From NCBI GenBank assembly GCA_963681505.1, contig OY811985.1:3436549-3500548 (forward strand): DNA of 64,000 nt. Direction: 5' to 3'. The DNA comes from Eunapius fragilis (Eukaryota; Porifera; Demospongiae; Spongillida; Spongillidae). The notes beneath the pieces are model-generated. The model was not told the origin of the DNA and did not search any database. It saw only the letters and a list, made by a program, of their open reading frames with translations. Below, in pieces: positions 1 through 11,286 of this stretch (positions are counted from its first letter, which is position 1; every line of letters begins with the position of its first letter). The position numbers and the translations under genes are program-made.

Positions 1-100
1 CATGCGCCCCCCTCAGAAGATAGGGAAATTCCCTAGTTACCTCCCCTCCAGATTACACATGCATGTAGTCTCGCATAGCCACACCCCGCGTTCTGCGATG

Positions 101-430
101 GTGTGTTACATGTATGCAGCTCGGAAAACGCATGTTGGTGGAGAAAATTAAATATTGATGGCATGCCATCAATATTTAATATTTAATGATGCAGTTGGTT
201 GGTATACGTTCCGCCATAGTCCATAGATACAATAGAATTATCTATGGTTCCGCCAACTAGTTAGCACCAATGCGTCTTAGCAGTACTGGTATGATTTTAA
301 TATGTACCAGGTAAAAAATAATTTTGATTTGGGTTACATGTATGCAGCTCGGGAAACGCATATTTTTTGGAGATAAATATTGATGGCAATGATGCAGTTG
401 GTGTACGTTCCGCCACAGTCCATCAGGAAC
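101..430. repeat. Two diverged copies of a dispersed short repeat
   Basis: A block starting near 105 (GTTACATGTATGCAGCTCGG) recurs near 335 with small changes, followed in both copies by a GATGCAGTTGGT...ACGTTCCGCC segment. A second module, about 233-313 (starting TAGAATTATCTATGGTTCC), recurs at about 1472-1556 beyond the large foldback. This is seen directly. The modules look like pieces of one dispersed element broken by later insertions; no coding potential is visible. Confidence 0.7.
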
Positions 431-660
431 TGCAATAGTAGTTCCTATATAGGAATTGACCCGGGTCGTGAAATCATTTTAAAAAACGCGAGCCGCGTAT
501 AACTCGCGTACCGAGAAACGGATAGTGTAGCTCTTTGTTGCTATCGAACCAGAAGGCAAAGACGGTCATTTTAATGTTTTATTCCAGTCTTCATACAGTT
601 TGCTTTAAGAGAACAAAAAAAGTTCGTGTTTTACCTCGTCCCCAGGCCAAATCTTCTCCG

Positions 661-695
661 CCGTCGTTCGTCGTCGTCGTCGTCGTCGTCGTCTA
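661..695 (+). repeat. (GTC)n trinucleotide microsatellite
   Basis: About ten near-perfect GTC/CGT units. It lies in a stretch (470-1010) that is richer in CpG than its surroundings but in which no exon can be supported. A short open frame beginning at an ATG near 924 is too short to judge. Confidence 0.8.
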
Positions 696-1053
696 ATTTT
701 CGGGTGAGTATAACTCCGGATAGGAATGGTTTTAAAGAGCGCCAATTATACCAATCGCTTTAGAATCTCCTGGAAGGACATCTTCAAGTATCAGATATAT
801 GAATAAGCCATAAAACTGACATACGTAATCATTACGTAATGCGGAGCGTTAAATTGAAGCGTTCCCATGGCAACATTACGTATATTTAGAATGCAGTTTT
901 GTTCACCACTTTTGGTTTTCAAAATGCCTTCACGTCAACAAAGAGGAGAGCTAATCAATGAGAGGAATACCTCCAAAGTCGAGACAACGAGTTAGAGTTC
1001 TCCCGCGTTCCGTACAGTGATCCCAAATAAAAGCGGGCGTCCGGTAATTGAAG

Positions 1054-1139
1054 CGGGGGGGGGGGGGGGGGGGGTAGTCTGGGGACCCTAGCATGATGTA
1101 GATGCTAGGATCCCCAGACAGGGGAGGGGGGGGGGGGGG
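1054..1139. repeat. Two G-tracts bracketing a 17-bp hairpin
   Basis: A run of about 20 G (1054-1074) is followed by an inverted repeat with arms 1078-1094 and 1102-1118 (one mismatch, 7-nt loop), then a second G-rich run to 1139. This is seen directly. Function unknown; G-tracts recur at 4717-4750, 6196-6214, 19618-19634, 29828-29858 and (as C) 52688-52710. Confidence 0.8.
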
Positions 1140-1180
1140 TAATTAATATTTTTAAAATGATAATAAAAAAATAGAGGAAA

Positions 1181-1464
1181 CAAGTAAAGAAAAACATTCT
1201 CTAACGAGAAAGTTGGTGGGATATAGGAATTGGAGGCAAAGGTGGTGTAAAAAGGAGGGGAACAAGGTTTTGAGAAAAGGTTAATGAGACAAAAATCCTA
1301 TATTTAGCACTTCTTTTGGTTGTTACATGCACATGTGCTAAATATAGGATTTTTGTCTCATTTTCCTTTTCTCAAAACCTTGTTCCCCTCCTTTTTACAC
1401 CACCTTTGCCTCCAATTCCTATATCCCACCAACTTTCTCGTTAGAGAATGTTTTTCTTTACTTG
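1181..1464. repeat. Foldback element with 130-nt inverted arms
   Basis: Arms 1181-1310 and 1335-1464 are reverse complements with very few mismatches, separated by a 24-nt loop. The arms contain no recognisable gene. Copies of another dispersed repeat flank it on both sides (233-313 and 1472-1556), which suggests the foldback inserted into that repeat. A MITE or an inverted duplication is likely; target-site duplications are not clear to me. Confidence 0.85.
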
Positions 1465-1814
1465 TAGATGCAATAGAATTATCTATGGTTCCACCAACTA
1501 GTTAGCACCAATACGTCTTAGCAGTACTGGTATGATTTTAAATATGTACCAGTATCATTGCGGTAAAATAGAATTTTGATTTCCTGAGTAGCTTCTGATT
1601 TTTTTCTGCTGCAATGTTTGATTTGGAGGTGGCAGATTACTGAATTGCCAACTTGAAGTGAAACATCAAATCTTGCACATTAACATGTACAGAATGATGT
1701 CATGGTTCAGATAAATATATATATATATAATCATGGCACATATGCATAGGAGACAATGGTCGTCCACTTTGAATTCATGTACTCGATTGCAATAAATAGA
1801 CAGCATCAAATGTC
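1465..1814. other. No gene seen; repeat fragment and AT-rich sequence
   Basis: This stretch holds the second copy of the 233-313 repeat module and AT-rich sequence including a short (AT)n. It lies 3' of the Rab-type gene and may contain its 3' UTR or, less likely, further 3' exons, because a donor-like GTATGT occurs inside the last exon I called. Confidence 0.5.
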
Positions 1815-4242
1815 CTAAGATTGAAATAAAGTAATACAAATTGCACCAATATTATCACATACATTTTTATCTTCAAAGCACCTTTTCATTCTTCTGATCA
1901 GGGTTGTGAAGGCCTGAGTATTGGCACAAATACAGTAGGCAAATAACATCTAATTCAGTACTTCCTATCATGAGTAATTTAAATCTGAACTAATTTGTCA
2001 AGTTCATCTGCTATGGAGACATTATATTGTCCAAGTTTCTTACTAGATCTACGCTTTGTCCTGACTTTGCACTGACTTCCATAAACTTGCATCCAAGTTC
2101 CACTGCAAGCTGAGGAAAAACAGTTACAAATGCTGCTGAGATTGATAGCATTGTTTGTCAGGAATTAGACTAGCATATATTTATGTGTTGTACTGACCAA
2201 TTGAAAAGATACACTGGAATGCCATCCTCCACCCACAAATACCTCTTCTATTAGCTGCAGTCTCACTTAGCTAACAAATTTAAGAATTGACCTCACCAAT
2301 CACATTCCTCAGCTGAACAAACTTTGGGTGACAAATATATGTGTTGATTTTTTTAATATCCTTTTTCTTACTTCTTGTCCCCTTTCTTCACTGACCACTC
2401 GCAAAACATTGCAATCAGAATCAGTTGCATCACTACAGCTTCTTCTAATTCCCGCAGTCAGATTGCTAATGTCCAGACAGGCTTCCTAAAATGCGTAAAA
2501 TAATTGTTCTCAATGTGGCATTGCATATCATGTAGCATGAGATGTAAGCTATGGACATTTGTATGGATGTACAACAATAATTGGCAGCTAGTGGCCAGCA
2601 TTGAAGAATGAATTAAATAATGTATTATTCTATGCATGCCTGTTGAGCCAACAGTTGAATGATGTCCTGAAGAGTTGGCAAGACCGACCACTTGAATACA
2701 ATGCAACTTCCACCCCATTTTGAAATTTCATTAGCTTTTGATACATATGAAGAAACATTCATTGGACACAATGCTTTTTGGATAATCATAAGAAGATCAC
2801 CATTATTGGGCTTTAAAAATAATATCATGTCCTACCCATGGTTCTCTTTTGGATTCAGTGAAGTCACATTTGTTGGCCACTATGATCTTCTCCACATCAG
2901 ATGATGCATTCTAGAAAAATCCAAGGTTGTGATTGAACAAGACAAGATTAATAAAATAGACTATACAACAGTATGAAAAATTAAACAACTTAGTATAATA
3001 CTCTCAACCTTATAGGGAACTTTGCATTACCAATGCAATCACATACAGTATGTGCATTTTAAAAATTTAATTTGATGAGTTTTCTGAACGGTATTATAGA
3101 TGTCCTAACTGTATTCTTATTTACCAGTTCAATGCCTGCATTCCACTCATGAATGTTAGTGAACGATTTTTCATTGGTAACGTCATATACCATGATAAAG
3201 CCCTGTAGAATTAAGGGGTTGAGTCAAGTGAGAATGACAAGGAGAGCAGCATCAATGAATGAGGACAGGCCATGGCCCAATCATGTGTTTATGTGTGTGC
3301 ATGTGTGTGTGTACATGTAATGCCAAGGCACACATACCTTGGCACGTCTGTAGTATGCAGTTGTAACAACCCTATACTTCATGTCACCAGTTGTATCCCT
3401 GCAGATTTGAAATTTCAATATGTTAATAATGTCTCTCCATTGGTGATGCATTGCTCACCAAATCTGGGTATTAATTGTTCTTCCCTCAACATCAATAGTT
3501 TTAGACCTGAAGTCTATTCCTTAAAATATTAAGTAATAAATACAATATATGTCAGCACTCATTTGATAACAGGTTTTGTTGGCAATGCCTACATGTTTGG
3601 CAGTACAGCCTAAACGATATATACATAATTATATACAATTATATCCCAATACAGGCACCTCCCTTCTACTCTCCTTGTGCTGTATGTATAGGCACTACTG
3701 TTGGCATGCTTTACGTAAAGTACAGGAACTTCGCATTCTTTACGTAAAGTTTTCTTTACACGTAAAGGTAAAGTGGGTGGGGCATACCCCTCACGGGATT
3801 TTTATACTTTTCTGACCCCAAAGCGTTGAAAAACAAAACTTTTGGACTATTATTGCCCTGAAATCATGTATCCGCCCCTGGAACAAGATCAGTTCAACGT
3901 CAAAAACATAATAAGCGATCACGTGCGCCTCCTATTTGCCACACCCACTTATGAATAATTAAATCAGCCCTCACTGCATCCACTTTACGTAAAGCAAATA
4001 AAAGTGCTTAAAAACTTTACGTATATTGTAAAATGCCCAACCCTAATAGGCACCCAACAACTGCATGGCATGCTTTTGCTGGAATGAAATGCAAGCAGCA
4101 ACAACTAACCCATTGTAGGGCTGTATTCAGAGTGAAACGAATCCCCGATGAATCGGTCAATAATTTGCGTTTTACCACAGCCACTGTCTCCCACCACCAT
4201 CAGATTGAATAAATACTCACAAAGCCGAGCCGGTTCTGCCAT
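1815..4242 (-). CDS. Rab-family small GTPase, divergent
   Basis: Small GTP-binding protein expected to act in membrane traffic. Exons on the minus strand: 4242-4110, 3519-3459, 3398-3338, 3202-3125, 2910-2836, 2397-2372, 2109-2044 and 1913-1815. The start MAEPARLCEYLFNL leads into the P-loop GDSGCGKT (residues 18-25), then switch I with TMGIDFRSKTI, then WDTTGDMKYR (switch II), the Rab-like segment AYYRRAKGFIMVYDVT, NKCD (G4) and EVSAKSG (G5). The last exon supplies helix alpha-5 (AFTTLIRRMKRC) and ends at a TAG. Phases agree except between 2836 and 2397, where one exon of length 3n+1 seems missing. Odd points: WDTTG replaces the usual WDTAG, and no C-terminal prenylation cysteines are seen. 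The family call is firm; the subfamily is unclear. Confidence 0.85.
3690..4030. repeat. Cluster of TTTACGTAAA palindromes in Rab intron 1
   Basis: The perfect palindrome CTTTACGTAAAG or close variants occur near 3709, 3741, 3755 and 3984, with a further half near 4013. They lie in the intron between exons 4110-4242 and 3459-3519. Sequences near the two ends (GGCACTACTG... and GGCACCCAAC...) are loosely similar. A degenerate short DNA transposon is possible; this part is inference. Confidence 0.45.
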
Positions 4243-4539
4243 ATCGAGGTAATGTGGCGCGGAACGATCGACTGATTTGCTCTAACGGATGCTGCAGCGT
4301 TTGTAATGCACACACACGTACACTTATAGTACAACAACATACGTACCAGTATATACAGCAAGACGAAATCCTCAGACTAACAAGGTTAATTTACTGTTGC
4401 ATGTTCTACCAGTACAATGGCAGGGAGTCGCCATTGTCATGCCCTGCGCTGAGTGTGCAAACCGTGCGATGAATTAATTACAACTACTCAAGTTGTACAA
4501 ATATGACAAAATGCACGAGGGCCACAAATAGCGTTCAAC

Positions 4540-4702
4540 ATGGTAAAAGGATTTCATAGGCGTAGGAACGTCCCAAATAAGGGGGCCGGCGGACAGGGCA
4601 ATGGAAGGCGTGTGCAATATAGGGGCAGACCAGGCCAGGGCTTTAGTGCTAATCATTTGCCAGCGATGGAAATGCGCAGAACTATCATGAATAAACACGT
4701 TG
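4540..4702 (+). CDS. Possible first exon of a basic Gly/Arg-rich protein
   Basis: An ATG at 4540 opens a frame reading MVKGFHRRRNVPNKGAGGQG and remaining open and basic for about 54 codons, then running into a donor-like GGGTACAGG near 4700 and directly into a G-tract. It is divergent from the Rab-type gene, whose start is 298 bp away. No continuation exon was found before or after the inverted-repeat element at 4775-6031. It could be the 5' end of a gene cut off by that insertion, or chance. I do not recognise it. Confidence 0.3.
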
Positions 4703-4718
4703 GGTACAGGATTTTTTT

Positions 4719-4753
<35 letters not shown>

Positions 4754-4774
4754 GGGCCGGGGGGGGGGCCGAGT

Positions 4775-6031
4775 CCAGTGTTGCCGCGGTTGACCGATTG
4801 GAGGAAGTCAAGGACGGCCAGTTGACCCCGGAATAAACCTCTGACGGTCACGGTCACGGCTAAAGATAAGCTGTAACCAATCCATACGGTCACGACAGAG
4901 ATAATATATAGATACTATCTCTGGTCACGATCACGGACAGGCTGTTTGAAACTTATCCGGCACGGTCACGGTCAGTTTTGGACCGTCAAAAACCGCCAGG
5001 TCATACTTAGCGGTCACGGCAGACGGTCTTAGTCAAACTTGCATGCGTGTATTACTGGCATGCGTGTATTACTGACTTTACTGTATCTGTATTGGCACCG
5101 TATATAACTCCGCATGCACTGCATGCTGGTCACAATTTGCACATCGGTATGTGTATAGTATATACGGACATAATGGAAACAGCCTGAAGAGAATTAAGGA
5201 GGTGAAGATGGAAACTAGGCACTGAAGTTCTCGTTGCAGTGTAAAAGCAAAATCCTTTCTAGCCTGTCTGCATCAATTCTCCACCTCTTTCTGTCAAGGA
5301 TTAGCTTCAATTGTGAAAAAAAAAAACACGTTCAGAAGGTGCACTTGATGCTGGAACAGCCAAATACTTTAGTGCCATCTTTGCTATATTAGGAAAATTT
5401 CCTTCATTAATGCTCCACCAGTCCATGACATTATTTGCATGCCAATTGGTGGATTCTGCCGTTAGGCATACATTCCTTCATATCTCTGGAGTAAGTGGAG
5501 GAACGATAATTTAAACGGTTTCACAAATACGAAGCAGCCTTAGACCTAAAATAAATTGTCTGGTCCCCAGGACACGTAACTGCATATAAAGAATAAAGTA
5601 TTTGTATTTGACATACAACTTGTGTTCATCTGTCCACATCTTTGAAGTGGAACCATCAACTCTGGATATCCATGTAAATTGATGTAATACTTTTCTGGGC
5701 CGCCAGAGCCAACTTGAAGTGTTTCCACAACTTTGTGTTAAGAAACTTTTGACCGGATGGATGGTAAGCACTTTTCACACAGCTATCTGGTGGTTTATAA
5801 AATATCAGCTTTTTAGAATCCGGCGTTAGGTTCAGCAATATTGCAGTAGCTAATTGACCGTAAGTGACCGGATAATATTTTTTACGGTCAGCCGTAAAAT
5901 TTCTGACAGTCACCGACTCTGACGGCTCAGACGGCCAGGCACATTGACGGGTCGCGCCGGTGGCGGTCAGCACAAATTTTGGCAAATTTTGGCGGCTGCC
6001 GGACGGCCAAGGCTGGCCGCGGCAACACTGG
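4775..6031. mobile_element. 1.26-kb DNA transposon-like element with terminal inverted repeats
   Basis: The left end CCAGTGTTGCCGCGG (4775-4789) is the exact reverse complement of the right end (6017-6031). The interior is rich in a CGGTCACGGT motif near both ends (about 4845-5030 on the left and 5860-5950 on the right), as in sub-terminal repeats. The interior has only short open frames, for example 5656-5985 on the minus strand, so it would be non-autonomous. Ends beginning CAGTG resemble the hAT superfamily, but an 8-bp target duplication was not convincing. A long G-tract abuts the left end. Confidence 0.7.
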
Positions 6032-6264
6032 GTCCGACATAGATTATTAATAAGGAGGGTGCAGGAGGCTTCCGCTGTATTGGGGAGCTGCTGTATGCTG
6101 TAAGCTCCGTCCTCGGTGTCTGGGTATCCACTCCAGACACTAGCGGTTTATACAACTTAATATATTGTTCTTTTTGAAATTGTGTAAGTGTGTGTGGGGG
6201 GGGGGGGGGGGGGGCCTCCCCCGGATCCGCCACTCATCCCCTCGTAACGTACTTGTATATATTT

Positions 6265-6530
6265 TTATATTACTGCAATTTCTGGTACGTATCCTGCCAT
6301 AGAGAGTAGAAGTGGCCTGGGACTTGCAACAATTCGATCTGATGCAAGACGCGCAGCAAGTTGAGAAAAGTTGGTCTGTGCTTCAGGTTTCCAATAACCA
6401 TAAACCTCGACTGCCAAAGGCACATGCACCCACCCAAGCTCCGAGCACTTTGCATCATTGCGGGCATGTTTCCTGTTTTCAGCCACATGAGCTGTTGACC
6501 CACTTGTCACACTTGCTTCATGTATAGAGT
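6265..6530 (-). pseudogene. 3' fragment of RLE-type retrotransposon (copy A)
   Basis: Minus-strand fragment of the endonuclease-domain C-terminus shared by the whole cluster: AENRKHARNDAKCSELGW then PLAVEVYGYW and EAQTNFSQLAARLA. It belongs to the same subfamily as the copies at 13250 and 14640, which share the sequence CATAGAGAGTAGAAGTGGCC. It is truncated upstream at the (ATT)n tail of the next copy near 6545. Confidence 0.7.
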
Positions 6531-6542
6531 AATTGGAGTAAG

Positions 6543-9500
6543 AATATTATTATTATTAAATCATAATATTATTTACAAGCAAGGATAAATGAAAAGTACA
6601 ACACAGCAACAAAATCTAGCATCCACACACACCTCAACCCTTGTCCTCTGAATGCCGATACCTTGCACGGGAGAGCATTGCAGCGAACTAAGGCCAGGTT
6701 CAGTCTCTGATAAATGCTTGTTGTGGCTTTTGACTTGCTGCACTGCAGCTGCAAGGCCAGGCGGGCTGCCAGGCGGAAACTGAGCTCTGCGCTTCTTCAC
6801 CCCAACACCGATAGGTCTCTATCGCTAAGGGGATGCAGACCCAACCTAGCTCTCTGCACCTGTGGTTGTTGGCATAGTGTTTGTGCGATTTGGCCTTACC
6901 AGCTGCTGACCCACTTGTAGCTCCCACCTCATTCAATGTGTTTGAGTTAAGCGAAGAGACTACTGTTAAGTCAAAAGCAGCTGGCTTGCCAATCATCCAG
7001 TTGGGTACAAGAATATCCACTGGCCGGGTATTTGGACTATCACCTCCAGATCCATGACCTACCTCAAGTTGACCACCAAGCTGAGCCCTATGACAGAATT
7101 GGGCAAAAACATACCTCAAGGCATTGAGACGCACAACAGCATCACCACCCCATTTGCACGTCACAGCATGATACCCAAGAGGATCCAGCTGGTGGTCAGG
7201 GCAGTAAGGGCAACGTAGATGTGACAATGTGTCCATCCCAAGCCACCATTGTAAGGCAACCTGGAACTCTTCTGGCTCCAAGGTAAGATTAAGTCCCCTA
7301 GATGGAATGACAGCTAGCCAAGAGGAAGCATGACGTGACGAGATAGATAACAGATGGGCACGGTTGGCCGGAGATGAGATGACGCACAGCTGGTTGAATT
7401 GATGGTTATCAATTCTGGTCGATAAGTTGTTTTGACTGAGTCCAGAATCTAGCAAAGACTGAACTGGCATGAGGAACCAAGCTATTGTAGATGGTTACAG
7501 CTTACAGAGTGAACTCATCAAGAGGATCTGAACAACCAGCTTTGATAACTGATGCCAAGTAAGCAGCTGAACAATGTAACTCCAACCTACGGAGGCCTAG
7601 ACCACCCCTACTACGGCTCAACTGAACTTGCCGCCAATCTGCTGAGTCTGAAGCATCGATAGCTACACAATCAGAAAAGTGACCAGCTTACAAAATGATG
7701 CACACTGACGTAAGAGGAGAAGTGCAATTTGAGGATCTAAGGATCCCACCCCCGACAGCTGGGACAGCAATTTGACTGCCTTAGCCCGCTTTTGAGCCAG
7801 GAATTTGGCACAAAATATGACATCCCCAATAGGGGCACCCAGGATCTCAAAGTTAGGCTCATGATGCATCTTCATGTCAGCCAGAAAGCCATCCAAATTA
7901 CCTTGAGAAATAATCTCACACTTAGTAGCGTTGATCCTTGCCCCAGAGGCCGGGGGGGACCAACCTGCTGAATGAGAAGAATAGCACGATTAACTGGGGC
8001 TTTAGGACCTGCAAGAGTACCATCATCAAGGTACTAAATACTGAATAAAAGCTCGGAACACTCACTGTTGAAAGCAATAGAGCGAACAAGTTTATGCAGA
8101 ACCAGAGAGAACAGGAGCGGGCCCAAAGGGTCCCTGCTGAACTCCTTGTTCAGACCCAAGAGTACCCATGGGGTGCCACAAGGTGGGATGTTGTCCATAA
8201 CACCAAAAAACCCATCTGAAAAGTTCAGGGAAATAAGTTGCACACTCCTCTAAAAGGGTTTGTCGTGACACCTCATTAAAGGCATTCCTAAGGTCAACCT
8301 TACAGACAACAAAATCATCATCCTCCCAATGTTCTGAAATACAGCGATGTAGATCATGCACCAACTTTTCAGCCCCTGCTGGATAAGCCACACCAAGCTG
8401 AAAAGGGTCAAAAAAACTCCGACGCTTTGACTCTAGAAATGGTGCAGAGACATTTTCCTGTCAATCTTCTCAGAGCCTCCCCAACAGCAATTGGGCGTAT
8501 GTCCAGAGGAGATCCCTCCTCATTTTTAATCAAGGCCAGGAGTGAGCCACCAGCAAGAAACTTGGCTACCCCAGTTGGAGCTCTACCACCTGCTAAGATG
8601 TTTACAATGGCCCTGAGAGAAGAACAGATGGAGATAGGAAGATGGACTTCAGCTGCTTCAATTATAAGTGCTGTATTCGCAGTCCTGAGGGGCCACAAGC
8701 ACTATCTCTAGGAAATTGATGAAGGATAGACATGATGTCAAAGTCTGGAGGCAGCTTGAAACCTTCCGAAGGTAATATGACTTCTGGGCATGATGGGACT
8801 GGACCCCTGGGTGTTTCTGCTGTAACAAGTTCCAAGTCTCAGGGGGTGTTGGAAGCAATCCCAGAAGAGGAGAGAACATTGCACGCCTTCCCCAACAACC
8901 CTTCTCTAGCCTTCGAAACTGCAGACTGAACTTTCCTGTCTGTTTCCTTTGTTTGCTCCTTAGATGACTTGGAGTTGGCCTTCCTGGCATGACTAGAGGC
9001 ATATTGCCATAGGGAAGCCAAGTGACCATCCGACCACAGCCTGCAAAGCTCCTCAATGAAATGGGGCTTATGTTGACGACCACTGTGATGAGATGCCCGC
9101 AGCACACACTTTGGCAACATGAATAACTTTAACCAAGCCTCTTCTGTGTTGGATTGGCAAATCGATCTCAGTGTCTCAGGCAGAGCTCAAGCAAAAGAGG
9201 GTCTAGCGTTTTGAGGGATGCAATGAATTGTGGCACACTGAAAAATACAAACTTCCTCAAAAGATGGGAGGGTGGCATTCAGATCTGACACATCACAGTT
9301 CCCCTGGCCAAGAACAGCTATGGTGGAGGCAACAGATGGGGTGGCCCTAAACCTGTAGCTGACCCACTGCACTTTATGGAATGGGACCCAAAACGAGAAT
9401 TGGCAACTATATGGTGACAGTGGAGGCAAACAAATGAATCCTGCTCCTGCAGCCACTCAAGAGGAAATACATCTCCCGGAAGGATATTCTGTACGTGAAG

Positions 9501-9740
9501 TGTCATGTGAGCCTTCCACATTGATGGGGCAATCAATTCTAAACATCCCTCAACCGGACAAGGTTGTAGTGAGATGGTTGCCAGCCCTTGTGACAATGAC
9601 TGTGTCTGGTTGAGTATATCTTGGGGTCGCAGAAGATGATGGTGCTCCCTTGAAGAACCCAGTAGCAAAGTACGAACCTCCAAGGGAGGCAGACGAGGTG
9701 ATGATTCAAATTGTGATGAGGAGATGCTTGGTGAGGGTAC
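6543..9740 (-). pseudogene. Longest RLE-type non-LTR retrotransposon copy (copy B), degenerate
   Basis: Read on the minus strand this copy has, in order: a finger of C2H2 type (CPVEGC...H...H) and a CxxC...H...C finger at about 9683-9320; reverse-transcriptase segments at about 8700-8030, with PLDIRPIAVGEALRRL, KVDLRNAFNEV and a PLGPLLFSLVLHKLV strand; and a C-terminal module at 7470-6780 with CPYCPDH...H...C, a following RLNALRYVF helix, RPVDILVPNW and AAFDLTVVSS. The last pair (PxD and FDxTV) fits a PD-(D/E)XK restriction-like endonuclease as in R2/NeSL elements. It is broken: the frame shifts inside RT motif B near 8140, and further frame changes separate the blocks. An (ATT)n-rich tail lies at 6543-6570. 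Confidence 0.8.
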
Positions 9741-9835
9741 ACGAGGGGACAGTGAACGTGAAGTTAAAGGAGGCTGACATGATGAGGAAGATGAGGATGA
9801 TGTCAGTGGGTGAGAGGTTGATGGATTATTATTTT

Positions 9836-9839
9836 TATT

Positions 9840-9870
<31 letters not shown>

Positions 9871-10690
9871 TTTTTGCTGCATCCATTATTATTCATACAT
9901 TTATACAAGCAAAGCATACACCAATGTAAACTAAACAAAAAGTCTATTCATGAGCTAACTCCCTTCCCATGATGGCCCTTGCCACAGATCTCACTAGTGA
10001 CAGGTTGAGGCGTCCATAAATTTCAGCAACCATTTTGGGTTTGAAACTGGACTGGCTGACAGCAAGTAGGGATGCCAAACGTGAAAATACGCACTGTGCT
10101 TCCTTCCCCCAGTTTACATACAATTCAACTGCCAGGGGAATACACATCCACCCCAACTCCTGGCACCTTGTGTCATTAGTGGCATGTTTCCTATTTTCTG
10201 CCCCATAGGCTGCTGCCCCTGCAGAAACGTTAGCTTCGTTCAGGACAGCAGGAGTGAGAGGTGAGGCAACTGTGACGTCAAAGGCTGCTGGCTTTCCTCT
10301 GTCCCAACTTTGAACTAGAATGTCTGCAGGCCGGGAGTTAATATGGTCCCTAGATAAGCCATATCCCGCTTCAACCTTAACAGAAAGGTGGGCCCGGTGA
10401 CAGAAGTCTGAAAAAATGTCATACAAATGATTATGCCGTGAAACCACATTTCCACCATGTCTGCAAGTGGCTGCATGGTGACCTAGTGGGTCCAGGGCAG
10501 TGTCAGGCAAAAAGGGCAAGTGGAACCTCCTGAGGTGTCAAGACCTAGCCACCATCTAAGGGCAACCTGACACTCAGCATTGCCAAGGTGCAAGTCCAAG
10601 CCAGTGGAAGGGACTACAGATATCCAAGAACCTGCATGAGGGGCAGAGATAGAAAGGATTCGAGCCTTGTTCACTGGAGAAGAGGAGGAT
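9836..10690 (-). pseudogene. 5'-truncated RLE retrotransposon copy (copy C)
   Basis: It covers the end of the RT-to-endonuclease linker and the whole endonuclease module: VALRWWLGLD, C-x2-C then LDPLGHHAATCRHGG, VSRHN, RPADILVQSW, AAFDVTVASPL, KHATNDTRCQELGW and RLASLLA. The frame changes once near 10500. Downstream (lower coordinates) is a (TTTA)n tail at 9836-9872. It is truncated at its 5' end exactly where an (ATT)n tract begins (10695). Confidence 0.8.
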
Positions 10691-10693
10691 AGC

Positions 10694-10694
<1 letters not shown>

Positions 10695-10740
<46 letters not shown>

Positions 10741-11066
10741 GTACACCACTCACAAGAACAAAGAACTAACTACAATACACTACACTATTGTAAACTAAAC
10801 AAAAAGTCTATTCATGAGCTAACTCCCTTCCCATGATGGCCCTTGCCACAGACCTCACCAGTGACAGGTTGAGGCATCCATAAATTTTAGCAACCATTTT
10901 GGGTTTGAAACTGGACTGGCTGACAGCAAGTAGGGATGCCAAACATGAAAATACGCACTGTGCTTCCTTCCCCCAGTTTCCATACAATTCAACTGCCAGG
11001 GGAATACACATCCACCCCAACTCCTGGCACCTTGTGTCATTAGTGGCATGTTTCCTATTTTCTGCC
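10695..11066 (-). pseudogene. Short 5'-truncated RLE retrotransposon copy (copy D)
   Basis: This is nearly identical to the 3' part of copy C (shared text from GTCTATTCATGAGCTAACTC onward), ending upstream in the middle of the AENRKHA segment. Its 3' tail is the (ATT)n array at 10695-10740. Its high identity to copy C suggests the two derive from closely related source elements. Confidence 0.8.
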
Positions 11067-11285
11067 CTTTTTTATTTTTATTAAAGCTCATTTATTATTA
11101 TTGACATGATACAAGATACAATTATAGGACATACAAAACACACGAAAACATGACTAAAACTAAATAACACTTCAGAAATAATCTTGAGGGCATTATCTGG
11201 ACATTATAACCCTCACATTAGCCCTTCTAGGTTCAGATTGAGCCGGCCATACAGCTCTGATAGAACGGCAGATTTGGGCCTTGAT
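11067..11285 (-). repeat. AT-rich insertion between retrotransposon copies
   Basis: About 220 bp with (ATT)n at 11089-11100 and text similar to retrotransposon 3' UTRs (a run of ACAAGATACAATT type). It ends with a phrase near 11222 (GGTTCAGATTGAGCCGGCC) that matches the 3' coding end of the copies in sense. It is probably another very short 5'-truncated copy. Confidence 0.45.
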
Positions 11286-11286
11286 G

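Noticed and set aside
4474..4893. Proline-run open frame on the minus strand (and its glycine-run partner)
   Set aside because: Produced by the G-tract at 4717-4750; only the first 160 bp on the plus strand has a gene-like composition.
5967..6233. Frame starting MADPGEAPPPPP
   Set aside because: Translation of a C-tract beside the transposon end; no gene structure.
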